Shown piece by piece: positions 40,001 through 49,669 of a stretch of DNA of 64,000 nucleotides (position 1 is its first letter; each line of letters starts with the position of its first letter). Source of the stretch: Rutstroemia sp. NJR-2017a BVV2 (taxonomy: Eukaryota > Ascomycota > Leotiomycetes > Helotiales > Rutstroemiaceae); NCBI GenBank assembly GCA_002946415.1, contig NJPS01000031.1, forward strand, positions 806,001-870,000, read 5' to 3'. The notes beneath the pieces were generated by a model, which was not told the origin of the DNA, did no database searches, and was given only the letters and a program-made list of their open reading frames with translations. A program made the translations under genes and the position numbers.

Positions 40001-41208
40001 ATAAGAACTATGCGACAGTATCGAATCTTTCGATCCGCCACGAACAATTTGTTGAAGGCAGAGTCAAAATTTTATATTACAATCGGGGGCGATATCAACC
40101 TCGCTCAGGAACTATCACTCCGTTCTAAACCTGGTGAACAAATAAAATACTATCATATACCGCAATGGGTTACTGTCTGAATGCATTCGTGATATGTCAT
40201 GCCGAAGAAGATCCTGCAATACTTTCTCCAGTATTGTTACAGACCAACGTTCTGCCATGTTCTTGCAACCAACTCAGTGCTTCAGTACAAGACTACGAGT
40301 TCTCACAAACAAATTTTACCTGTAAAGTAAGAGATACCTTAGAGCATGGCCTTCCTCGACGTTCTCATATATTCACGTAGCTGTTACTTATCCATCCTCT
40401 CTCTCTCTACCACTTTTCAATCCACGCCACAGACGCTCCAGAACATCCATAGTAAAAAAAGAGTTTCCTCGCTGCCCCTTCCATCATCGGCACTCGTACA
40501 TCATTTGCCGTTCTACCACCCACCCTCAACCAGGGTTCACGCACCTCTACGACGACCCCTCCCATTTCCCTGGAAACTGTATGCAAAAACAAACGCACAG
40601 CATTCCACCCATAGTTAGATCTCTACAGCACTTCTTGTACAACAAACACAGCGCCCATTCAAAAGTAAAAGGAAGCTCGCTTCATGCAAGCAATAACAAC
40701 GCCAAGCGACGCATGCATGCACGACAGCACGCGCCTATGCAAGCCATCAATGTTTTGTGTCTGCTACCCGTTCCGTGTTTTCCCTCTGCTTTTCTCGTCC
40801 TACATTGTACGAACGACCAAGCCTGCTCTGATGTACATAATCTACCTACCCACCCACTTTCGTATTCTTGTTCTGCATGCTGGAAAGGCTATCCGTTCTT
40901 GATGGGGTTATCTACGATCTGCAGATCCGGGAGTGCTGTCTAGATCTACTCCGTATGTGCTCTGACATCGGGCCGAAATTCCTCGAGGCCGAGTCTGCGC
41001 CGGCTTCATGGCGGGTTGTCATTTTTACGGGTTCGTTGCAAGTGCCGAAGTCGTATCATGGCTTGCTTTGTTTGCTGCTGTCTAGTAGCTAGCTGCTACA
41101 CAGAAGAAGTTCATTGACCGCCCGAGGAAACAGCAGATACCATATTTCGCCAACCAGCCACCCAACTCAGCCCCATATCATTCACTGCTCGCTCCCAGAG
41201 GTTTATAC

Positions 41209-41216
41209 TATATAAA
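41209..41216 (+). promoter_or_regulatory. TATA box of the candidate Pol III unit
   Basis: TATATAAA lies 53 bp before an A-box match at 41262. In yeast SNR6 the TATA-to-A-block distance is about the same. Function is inferred. Confidence 0.35.
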
Positions 41217-41238
41217 CTTACACAACCGATCTCTTTCA

Positions 41239-41452
41239 ACAAACCTGCCCCAGCGGCGTCATGGCATAATGGTAGAGTGCGGCGAACCTGATAACTAACC
41301 TTCAGGCGTCGAGCAACATTCTCCTTGTGGGTAATGACGGGCAGTCACGGCAGTGATCCCGAACTACTATTAAAGCCTTCGAGTGGTAGATCCGGAGTTC
41401 ATTGGAGCTAGGAAGGGCGCCCCGCGGGGGCGCCTGGAGCTTTTGTCTTTTT
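41239..41452 (+). ncRNA. Candidate RNA polymerase III transcript, about 210 nt, family unknown
   Basis: The elements line up as a Pol III gene. TATATAAA is at 41209. TGGCATAATGG at 41262-41272 matches 10 of 11 positions of the A-box consensus. A B-box-core-like TTCGAGT is at 41378-41384. T-runs follow at 41441-41444 and 41448-41452. Between them I can draw four hairpins: CCTGA/TCAGG (41287-41306); CGGG/CCCG enclosing TCAC/GTGA (41338-41361); CTACTAT/GTGGTAG with two G.U pairs (41364-41389); and a perfect 8-bp GGCGCCCC/GGGGCGCC with a 3-nt loop (41416-41434) just before the T-runs. It does not fit tRNA, 5S, U6 or SRP RNA as I know them. The start is placed about 30 bp after the TATA box by analogy. 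It could instead be a decayed tRNA-derived sequence. Confidence 0.35.
41416..41434 (+). terminator. GC-only hairpin followed by T-runs
   Basis: Perfect inverted repeat GGCGCCCC-GCG-GGGGCGCC, then TTTT and TTTTT within 20 bp. As a Pol III end signal the T-runs matter and the hairpin would be the 3' structure of the RNA. As plain DNA it is still an unusual extruding palindrome. Confidence 0.4.
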
Positions 41453-43250
41453 GGATGGTTTTGGCTTTTTGCACTGGACTCCATTTCTTTTGGAGGAAGC
41501 GATTGAAGCGAGCAGGAAGTTCTAGGAAGGGAGAGCGGAGGTTGGTGGAGGGTAGGTGTCGGCATATTCACCTAATGTAATTTAACCGAACATCGGATGG
41601 CGACAGAGAGGTAGAATATAAAGAAGGACCTTGTGCCCATATAAAATCAATCAGTCATGGGCACCTAACCTACTGCACTTATGCACCCTGAATGAGTGCA
41701 TTGCGGCAGTAGGTGGTCTAGCCACAATTAGGAACTATACTTTCTGTCACTACAGATTCTGCTCGACGTATGCATTGTTTATATCAAGGTCGTCTGCACA
41801 TAATTTCCCCTTGCTCTCATATTCTCCCACCGCCGTTGGGTTCATTGCTCCCATGGATTTCTGTGCCATAATGTGTCCCCCTCGTCGTTTCCTGTTCTTT
41901 CTCCATATTTTGTACGTCTCCTGCCCTAAGTCGTCTCACCTCGACGGCCCATTATCGTTGCTGTCCCGAAGTGTTATTGTCTCGTCTGGCTCTTATTGTG
42001 GCTGCTCAACCAACGTGACATAAGGGAGATATGTACGATAGATACAAGGAGACTGAGGTGCTGTGTCTCTCTGTGTGCTCTTTTTCAAACTTCATGTTAT
42101 CTCTTCTCCACTTTCTCCAGTCTTCTGTGTTAATACTCCATATCCAAAGTCCAAGACTTTTGTGCCTATACCAGGTCTCTCTCTTGTGAGCCAAAAGCAT
42201 GCACTTGCAGAGTGATTTCACTCTATAAATGTGAGAGCCAGGGCACTAGGTCAGTTGGAGGCTGGACCGTGGTGAAAAGACCTTCTAGCAACTCCTGGTT
42301 TCCACGATAGTCCTCACAGGTAGTCCTGAAGAGCGGAGTAACCTCTCCGGCCTGCACTTGCTCCGAGATCAGGATAAGAAACTCCGCATGGTGCAGGAAA
42401 CCATTCATACGGGAGCAGTCGATCGTGAGGGGAAAGGTCTCACGTAGCACAACAGTTGCGGAGACTAACATGTTGCCCATATCACACGAGGATCGTAGAA
42501 ACACATTCTTACGATTTTGTGACCTGGATTCATGACCGGAAGAAAAAGACGACTTGAGGTCCGATCTGGCTTGTAATTACCGAAACCTCCTCAGCAAACA
42601 CTTCCCCAGAAAATCACGGTCACTTTGGATCATAACGAGGTAGCTGGGTAACGAAATCCGCTCTTTGAATATGTCCGAATTGAATACAATTCTCTGCTAA
42701 TGTCGTTGATCGCCACGGTCAACGAGCCACAGGAATAGCAATGACAGGTCTTGGTGATCATGAAAATACTAGGATATCACACTTCGATCGACCTCACTTG
42801 TTGGATCTCTCAATCATTTCCGTCCAGCGAGGTCATGACAGTCGGGTTGAAAGGAGGGGCACAACAATATTTTTTTTATGCGGAGGACATGAGATGAACG
42901 TGAATTGTGCTCAGCTAACTTCACAGGAGCAAAAGCGAAGGATTGATTCCTGAGCTCACTTGAAATGAAAACAGTCTTTCAAGACTTGTATGAACTGGAT
43001 TTTTGATTATTAATTATTTAGATTTGTTTGGTGGTCTTGGTAATTATTGAAAACTGTTTGGGGCATTCGCTTCCAAAATGACGCGATGAGGCTAGCGACA
43101 TTGATAGCGATTAGAAAATATATCTCCGCCTCCGGAAGCCCACCTACTTGAATTCATTCCTTTTCTTTCCACGCAACCACGGTCGATTCATTTACACAGT
43201 TTCTGTTCATTCTCGCCCTTCATACACAGGCAAATAGCAATCGCTATCTC

Positions 43251-43256
43251 TATAAA
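43251..43256 (+). promoter_or_regulatory. TATA box of the glutaredoxin gene
   Basis: TATAAA lies 117 bp before the ATG at 43368. Motif and spacing only. Confidence 0.4.
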
Positions 43257-43367
43257 CTCTGCTGCTCGAAATTGCAGTACGATCTGATCTTCTTATCCTG
43301 AAAGCCGCAACAAAGACCCCGCCATCGGCCGCTAATATCTCAACCAGAAATTACAAACTCAATCATC

Positions 43368-44450
43368 ATGTCGACTCTCATCGATATTACGACGGAGGAG
43401 GAATGGCAGAAGCATACTGACTCTCTGCCACCTACGACACTCCAGATCATTAACTTCCATGTATGTCCTTGCCACCATCCTAACTAGTCTCAATACACTT
43501 ACTAATGCGACAACCAAAAAGGCACCATGGGCAGCGCCATGCGCTCAAATGTAATCCCACCCCATCCCATACCTCGAACCCATGATACTAACCCACCCCC
43601 AGGACCACCGTCCTCAAGACCCTCGCCTCCTCCTACCCCGTCACCGACCCCCTCAGCACATCCTGGGTATCCATGAACGCCGAAGAAGTCATCGCCGTCA
43701 GCGACCACTTCGACGTAACCGCAGTCCCGTACCTCGTCCTAACCCGCAACAACGCCGTCCTAGAAACTGTTTCCGGCTCCGACGCCACCAAAGTGCGCGC
43801 CGCGATTGAGAAACACGCCAACGCGGCCCCCTCGAACGGCAGCACATCCACCTCTGCCGCGACCCCCTCCACAAACGGCGACGCCAAGAACCTCTCCTCA
43901 TACACACCTACGTCTTCGGATCCTGCTACTGCGCCGGCGTATACAAGTGAGGAGACAAAGACCAGCAAGGAGGACTTGCATGAGCGGCTTTCGAATCTGG
44001 TGAAAGCGGCGCCGGTGATGCTTTTTATGAAGGGGACGCCGTCCGCACCGCAGTGTGGGTTTAGTCGACAGTTGGTGGCGCTGCTTAGGGAGAAGAGTGT
44101 CAAATATGGGTTCTTTAATATTTTGGCGGATGACGAGGTCAGGCAGGGATTGAAGGAGTTTGCGGACTGGCCGACTTTCCCACAGTTGTGGATTGATGGC
44201 GAGTTAGTGGGTGGATTGGATATTGTGAGTCTGCTGTTCTTTTTTCTGTGGTGGAGTTGGGCATGCTGGCTGAAGTGGATGAGAAACGAGTATCTGTCTC
44301 CTGCTACATTGCTTGAAGGACTTCTGAAAGTACATTTATGGATATCTGGCTAACAACGTTACTCACTCACAGGTCAAGGAGGAAGCAGCAAACGACCCCG
44401 ACTTCTTCAAGGCGTATAGCGTTTCCAAACCAGCCCAGGCTGCGGCGTAG
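43368..44450 (+). CDS. Monothiol glutaredoxin Grx3/Grx4 type
   Basis: Four exons (43368-43460, 43522-43550, 43603-44224, 44373-44450) give 273 residues. The second exon is only 29 nt. It encodes most of the APWAAPCAQM motif of the N-terminal thioredoxin-like domain. A Ser/Thr/Ala-rich linker (about 115-155) leads to a glutaredoxin domain with KGTPSAPQCGFSRQ; the CGFS cysteine is about Cys192. It is followed by GFFNILADDEVRQGLKEFADWPTFPQLWIDGELVGGLDIV. Grx3/4 proteins bind a bridging [2Fe-2S] cluster with glutathione. They act in the cytosol and nucleus in iron trafficking and in signalling iron status to regulators such as HapX-type factors. The exon structure and motif order are standard; no residue is missing. 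It is convergent with the acid phosphatase gene. Confidence 0.93.
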
Positions 44451-44785
44451 GGGGATGAAATCTAAAGGAAAGGAATAAACAGACCATATACCCTACAACC
44501 AAAAATATATTGCAGAGTTAAAAGTAATTCAAAGCAAAGTATTCAATATTCTACATTCTGCATCCATCAACCAATTGTGCACTAACATGCTCCTATCTCG
44601 CCGCAAGTGAGAAATCTTCGAAAGTGACTTCTTCACAGTGACTACAGTCTTCACAGTGACTACAGGATATTAAAGGACTACAGGATATTAGCATAAGGTA
44701 AAGTTGTCATATTTGATCATAACTAATTATTCATTAAATTCCCAGGTATATAACTTTTCTACATCCCATCCCGTCCCATCTGAAA
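44451..44785. other. Convergent intergenic region between glutaredoxin and acid phosphatase
   Basis: This 335 bp holds two 3' ends and a nested pair of direct repeats at 44631-44690. No gene seen. Confidence 0.6.
44631..44690. repeat. Overlapping direct repeats (17-bp pair and 15-bp pair)
   Basis: CTTCACAGTGACTACAG occurs at 44631-44647 and 44649-44665. GACTACAGGATATTA occurs at 44658-44672 and 44676-44690. The two pairs overlap, as if successive slippage duplications were stacked. Confidence 0.85.
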
Positions 44786-46253
44786 TCAATAAGCAAGGTT
44801 AACAGGAGGATTCAATCCATCCGGATTCTCCAACTGTCCCTTGTAGTAAGTGCCATTACCCTTACCTTTCCAGTACTTCTTAATCGCATGCAGAACATGT
44901 CTACCATTGACCTCCGTATGCACATCCGGCACCGGCTGAGCAGCCCAAACATCACCCTTGCTCTCACCCGCGAAAATGCCCGGGTAGCTGTGGTTGAAAT
45001 ATCGGTGCTCAAGCGCAGGCGTGGCGCTCCACTCCCGCACCGTGTCGCCGGTCGCGGCAGCCACGTGCGAGAAGACGTTCGCGCCGACGTCGAAGCGGCC
45101 GAGTGTGTGCAGGCCCCAGTTGGCTTCCACGGTGGCGATCTCGCTGTAGTGGTTGTAGTAGGCGGCGTCGGTGGTGCCGGCGAGGGAGGAGGGGACGGCG
45201 TCGCCGAGGAGGATGGAGAACACGCGGTTTTGGATCGTGTAGGTTTCGTTTTCGTCAAAGGTGATCAGGACGAGGGTGTTTTGCATGAAGTTCTTGTCGG
45301 TGAGGAGGGGGTCGAGGAAGGTGCGGAGCCATTGGCCGGCGACGGTTACGGAGGTGTCGTGGCCGTCGGAGGCTGGGGGGAAAAGGGGTGTTAGTTTGGG
45401 ATTGTTGGGGTTCTAGGTTCGGGATGTGTGCTTACTCATGTTGGGGGTGATGAACATCCATTGGGGGAGCTTGTTGCTCTTGAGGTCTTGTTGGAACATG
45501 GTGGTGTTCTTGATAAGCGCAAGACGTTCAGGCTTGGTGGCGACAGAGTCGAAGAGAACAGTGGGGCTGGATGTTGGTCAATTTCAATTGTTCTTGGGGA
45601 CTTCGATTAGGGAATATCTTACTTGTGCTTGCGAACGTAGTCATTGGCACCGGTCTTTTGGTTTACCCAGTCGTAACCTTGGTATCCACTGTATGGCATG
45701 TCTTCTTGGTATAGACCCCACGTGATTCCCTTCTCCTCCAAAAGGTCGACAACGGAGGAGACGTTTTGTGGGACTGCGGTGAAAGCATCACCATCAAGAC
45801 CGAAGTAGTCACTAGGCAATATCAGTGAGTGGTCAATTCCCATCTGGTCAGGTGGCAAACATACCCGCCAACTGCTGCCATGTAGTTGGGTTCCGAAGGG
45901 TGGGTTACACCAAAGAGGTTCTGAAGGGTGATCCCTTTCTTGGCAAAGTATTGGAAGTTTGCTGAACAGAAATGAGCACGAGGTCAACCAAGGTTTGGGG
46001 GGACAGGGAGCTCACGGTCTGCGGCAGCCATATCATAATCGGTGTTTTCGAACCAGATTGACACATAGCGATCGAAGGATTTGCCTTTGACATGGCTGGT
46101 AGGGCTCAAGGTCAAAGCCGTGGCTTGCGCCTTGTAAACAGAAGCCGGGTCAGAAGCCGTAGGGTTCGCAGCCGAAGCAGCAGGAGCAGCAGAAACCTGC
46201 AGCGAGAAACCGCCAACGACTACAGTCGCGATTCTGAGGGTGCTGAACTTCAT
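44786..46253 (-). CDS. Secreted acid phosphatase, phosphoesterase family (PF04185)
   Basis: Five exons on the minus strand (46253-46016, 45961-45865, 45811-45623, 45566-45436, 45372-44786) give 413 residues. A signal peptide is clear (MKFSTLRIATVVVGG, cleavage near VSAAPA). Family motifs match Aspergillus/Penicillium phosphate-repressible acid phosphatase: FDRYVSIWFENTDYD, FGVTHPSEPNYMAAVGGDYF, EDMPYSGYQGYDWVN, PQWMFITPNM, SDGHDTSVTVAG, TLVLITFDENETY, and NHYSEIATVEANWGLHTLGR. Several Asn-X-Ser/Thr sites (for example NHSY, NGTY) suggest N-glycosylation. It should release phosphate from external organic phosphates. The family is usually induced by phosphate starvation through a Pho4/NUC-1-type factor; a CACGTGGG lies in the shared upstream region. 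Confidence 0.92.
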
Positions 46254-46755
46254 CTTGACAACGAGCGAAATACGTCGACGAGAATGACCGGGTGTTGATG
46301 TTGAGGGTGGTGAAGAGGAAGGGAACCTGCATTGGGTGGGTGTGTCCTGGTACTTGTAGTCTGCTCTGAGCAAGGCTCCAAGCCAATAGTACTGCTAAAT
46401 TCATGGCAAAGTGGCCCGCAAGGTCATCCAGCCCAGACTGCTGGTAAAACGCACATTGCAGCAGTGGCCATACTGTAAAGGGATAGGCAGAAAGAGATCC
46501 GACTACCACGGTACCGAAGGGGCTGGGTCACGATAAATTTGTTAGCGAGTGGGACTATTGCTGATGTTAGGAGAGCGGCGAACGACGACCTGCTAGATTG
46601 AGAAATTGGATAGATCCGACTTATCCATATCATTGATTCCTGTCCACTGGATGCATGCACGAGCTGCATTCAGCGCAGGATCTAGGATTACGGTTGTCCC
46701 GAACGACTTTGATTTGCCTCGTCAGTGTCTTCACTTTTCCATGCCCATGCCCGCT

Positions 46756-46787
46756 GTCTTTTGGTCTTTTGGTCTTTTGGTCTCTTG
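46756..46787. repeat. (GTCTTTTG)x3 plus one variant copy
   Basis: Three exact 8-bp copies followed by GTCTCTTG, within the divergent promoter. Confidence 0.9.
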
Positions 46788-47344
46788 GTACTAGTGCGGG
46801 GCAAGGTACAGTGCAGAGGAACATCGTGCAACTGTGCGACCATCCTGGCCATTCAAGGGACCATCCGACTCCATAGAGCTACCCGGATTCAGCAGGTGAG
46901 GACGCACAGCCAATGAAGTGGTTCGAATTCATCATCTGCTGCGGGTGGGAGTTGAATTTGGCCCAGTCGTCCGATGTCAAGCTTTTCCCGAACTCCAGCC
47001 TAGACGGAAAGTCTAGTCTCGTCTAGCCGGAAACAGCAGGCCGCTCCACCCACGGATTACACCCACCGATTAGAGCCGTTGATCTTTAAGCTCCACATGA
47101 GCATTTCGAGAGTCCCGTGGGGAAATTCGTCCATTTTATTGGATTGAAACGACTCAGGAAAGCACTTCCGATATCATTAACAACTTGTTATTTCCGCCGC
47201 CCTTTGCTACATATCCAACAATCCAGCCCCATCCCATCCCATGCTTCGTTGATTTATTCCAATTTCCTTTCGGTTACCTCACTTTTCGCCCCATCGCATT
47301 TCTTCAAAGGTGGCGTTAGCTTTCTTCTCAGGTAATCCTTATGA

Positions 47345-47352
47345 CACGTGGG
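47345..47352. promoter_or_regulatory. CACGTGGG, PHO-type bHLH site
   Basis: CACGTGGG is the high-affinity form of the yeast Pho4 site, and Neurospora NUC-1 binds the same CACGTG core. It is 248 bp before the oxidase start and about 1.1 kb before the phosphatase start. Function is inferred; other bHLH factors use CACGTG too. Confidence 0.4.
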
Positions 47353-47599
47353 AACTATTCGAATCTGACTACCAATGACGGACGAATGTATTCTTCCAAT
47401 ACTCTGAGCTTTCTACGTGTTTGAAGATGTCAATCGAATCCCCAGACTCACAGCTTCACTTCTAAATACTCTTCTTCTTCTCGTTGCCAAATTGTCAGCT
47501 TACAGCTACCACTTTTGCATGGCTCCTTGACAGTGGGGAAGCCTGAGGACTCTATCCTACTTGCACGAATTGGGACTGTACTCTCAGCGCAGCTTCAGA

Positions 47600-49669
47600 A
47601 TGTCTTCCTACAAAGATGAAGAATCGCGCAGATCTAGCGATACTCTTGACGATGTTGAGATGCAAGAAAGGGAAGACGATTATAAGGACGGGGACAGACT
47701 TCTTGCAGATGAGAAAGGCGAACCATCGGACGAAATAGAACACAAGGAAGAATGGCACCTGAGGACAGGCTGGGTGATTCTTTTCTCCATTTCAATGATG
47801 ATGTTGGTGTTCCTTGGAATGGTTGCCTTTGCAAAGACGTTCATCGCCAAGAAGAACGTTATTGATTACTTCGAGGCCTCGCCGGACGATTTTCGCAGAC
47901 CGGCAAGCGAGTATATCTTAGATCACAAATGGGACTTCGATGCCGCCCCGAAGGTAAGAAGATACCATTGGACCATTACAGATATCATGGCAAACCCGGA
48001 TGGTGTCTACCGGCCGATGATAACCATCAATGGACAATTCCCTGGGCCAATGATCGAGTGCAATGAAGGAGATACGATAGTCATCGAGGTCGATAACCGA
48101 GGCGTTAATGCAACATCATTGCACTTTCACGGCATTTTTCAAAATGGGACGAATTGGATGGATGGCACTACTGGAATAACGCAATGCCCAATCGCACCAG
48201 GACGCAAATTTCGGTACGAATTCACGGTCAATGGTCAATCCGGTACTTATTATTACCACGGCCATCAGGCAGTGCAGATTGCGGATGGTCTTTATGGACC
48301 GCTGATTATCCATTCAAAAGAGGAAAAGTCGATGCAGAAGATAGAATATGATACGGACAGGGTTGTCATGTTACAGGACTATTACCATGAGCTCAGTAGT
48401 GGACTCTTGATAGAAGCCCTTGAGCCTGGCAGCGAGTCCTCGCCAATTCCAGACGGAGCTTTGATAAATGGCATCAACACTCGGGATTGTTCACTTCTGC
48501 CACACCGAAGTTGTGACAACACTACTGCTACCATACCTTCATTTTACTTGATTGCCAATGCATACCATCGGTTGAGATTTGTGAATGTTGGGGCCTTTGC
48601 ATGGTTCCAGGTCAGTATGGATGAGCATGAATTCGCCATCACTGAAGTTGACGGCACCGATATCATGCCATCGTACGAGAGCAGAATGATGATCAGTCCA
48701 GCTCAACGATATAGTATGGTTATAAACACAAATCATGCCTCTTTGGAATCGTTCTGGCTTCGCGCCAGGATGGTAACTCATTGCTGGAAAACTCCAGAGC
48801 TACCTGCCAATGGGGCTGCGGAGGTAAGAGCAGTTGTACGGTATGTGTCTGAGGTCGGCTTGGAAACGTCGTCACCAGCAGAACCTACTTCTAAAAACTG
48901 GGACAAAAGCATTGAGCTTCAATGCAAAGATATGAACACAACGCCCTATATCCCAGTCGCATTCGAGCCAGCACCAGCAGTTGCGGATCATAGTTATTTT
49001 TTGCGGTCAAATCTTGAGATCGGCGACTGGCGCCTGGAGCGAGGATTCTTCAATAAATCGACCTTTCGCCCTGATCTACAGCATCCAACACTCCATCGCA
49101 CAATCGAAGGATTGTCGAACCAGAACGAGTCATTCACGTCCATGAGTGCTATTGAGGGAGTAAATTCCGTATCATATGATCAGAAGCATGACTTCTTGAT
49201 TCAGCATTCTGGAATTAAGGTTATCGATATAGTCATTCAAAACTTTGACGAAGGCAACCATCCCATGCATCTTCACGGACACAAGGTCTGGGTTCTTGGG
49301 CAAGGCCATGGTCCATTTCCCGGGTACGAGGCACTTGGCTTACAAGCCGAAGGAAAGGGCATTTTAGAAGGACATGAGCATGCACTTGATAACCTCATCA
49401 GAAGAGATGTCGCAACTGTTGAGGGCTTTGGCTGGTTGGCAATAAGGTTTGTCGCCGATAATCCGGGAGTTTGGGCTTTCCACTGTCACTTGATGTGGCA
49501 TGGGGAGGCCGGCATGGTTATGCAATTCTTGGATCGTGTTGACGAGGTTGAGAAATGGGGGAGTGTGCCAGATGATCACAAGAAACTCTGCGAGGCCGAT
49601 ATTAGTGAGTTGGAGAAAGGAGCGGTACCAAAGGACGATATTTGGTTTGGATTTGGGGTGGGAGGTTGA
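47600..49669 (+). CDS. Membrane-anchored multicopper oxidase (laccase/ferroxidase-like)
   Basis: A single exon gives 689 residues from the first ATG. An acidic, Ser-rich N-terminal tail (about 55 residues) precedes one membrane segment (about 57-78, WVILFSISMMMLVFLGMVAF) and no cleavable signal. This implies a type II protein with its catalytic part outside. All four copper motifs are present: LHFHGIFQ, YYYHGHQAV, HPMHLHGHKVWVLG and HCHLMWHGEAGM. The type-1 axial position after the last His is Met, the ligand of low-potential oxidases such as ascorbate oxidase, where laccases and Fet3 have Leu or Phe. Multicopper oxidases couple one-electron oxidation of phenols or metals to reduction of O2 to water. 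Substrate is unknown: relatives include pigment oxidases and ferroxidases. It is divergent from acid phosphatase. Confidence 0.88.
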   Translation: MSSYKDEESRRSSDTLDDVEMQEREDDYKDGDRLLADEKGEPSDEIEHKEEWHLRTGWVILFSISMMMLVFLGMVAFAKTFIAKKNVIDYFEASPDDFRRPASEYILDHKWDFDAAPKVRRYHWTITDIMANPDGVYRPMITINGQFPGPMIECNEGDTIVIEVDNRGVNATSLHFHGIFQNGTNWMDGTTGITQCPIAPGRKFRYEFTVNGQSGTYYYHGHQAVQIADGLYGPLIIHSKEEKSMQKIEYDTDRVVMLQDYYHELSSGLLIEALEPGSESSPIPDGALINGINTRDCSLLPHRSCDNTTATIPSFYLIANAYHRLRFVNVGAFAWFQVSMDEHEFAITEVDGTDIMPSYESRMMISPAQRYSMVINTNHASLESFWLRARMVTHCWKTPELPANGAAEVRAVVRYVSEVGLETSSPAEPTSKNWDKSIELQCKDMNTTPYIPVAFEPAPAVADHSYFLRSNLEIGDWRLERGFFNKSTFRPDLQHPTLHRTIEGLSNQNESFTSMSAIEGVNSVSYDQKHDFLIQHSGIKVIDIVIQNFDEGNHPMHLHGHKVWVLGQGHGPFPGYEALGLQAEGKGILEGHEHALDNLIRRDVATVEGFGWLAIRFVADNPGVWAFHCHLMWHGEAGMVMQFLDRVDEVEKWGSVPDDHKKLCEADISELEKGAVPKDDIWFGFGVGG

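Larger units (their letters stand above)
36202..43367. other. 7.2 kb gene-poor region with a candidate RNA gene
   Basis: No protein gene that I can support. The left end is the promoter of the Spt23/Mga2 homologue, the right end that of the glutaredoxin. Seen inside: (TGCG)n near 36475-36492, CGAAGCA tandem repeats (37004-37029), and a Pol III-like unit at about 41209-41452. Weak frames are an ATG-started 120-codon frame at 40581-40943 and a minus-strand frame open from 42576 to 42223 (first ATG at 42481, 85 codons). Neither shows a known motif. Confidence 0.5.
46254..47599. promoter_or_regulatory. Divergent promoter region of acid phosphatase and multicopper oxidase
   Basis: This 1.35 kb separates two start codons pointing outward. 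It contains an 8-bp tandem repeat (46756-46787), a CACGTGGG (47345-47352) and a CT-rich stretch before the oxidase ATG. No gene seen. Confidence 0.55.

Noticed and set aside
40581..40943. 120-codon ATG-started frame
   Set aside because: Mixed His/Ser/Cys composition with no domain; overlapping frames on the same strand are equally open.
41253..41345. tRNA gene with D-arm GCAT..GTGC and GG in the loop
   Set aside because: The acceptor and D-arm can be drawn, but the next stem has a 10-nt loop and wrong spacing, there is no proper T-arm, and the acceptor partner (TGACGGG) mismatches. Kept only as an unknown Pol III-like RNA.
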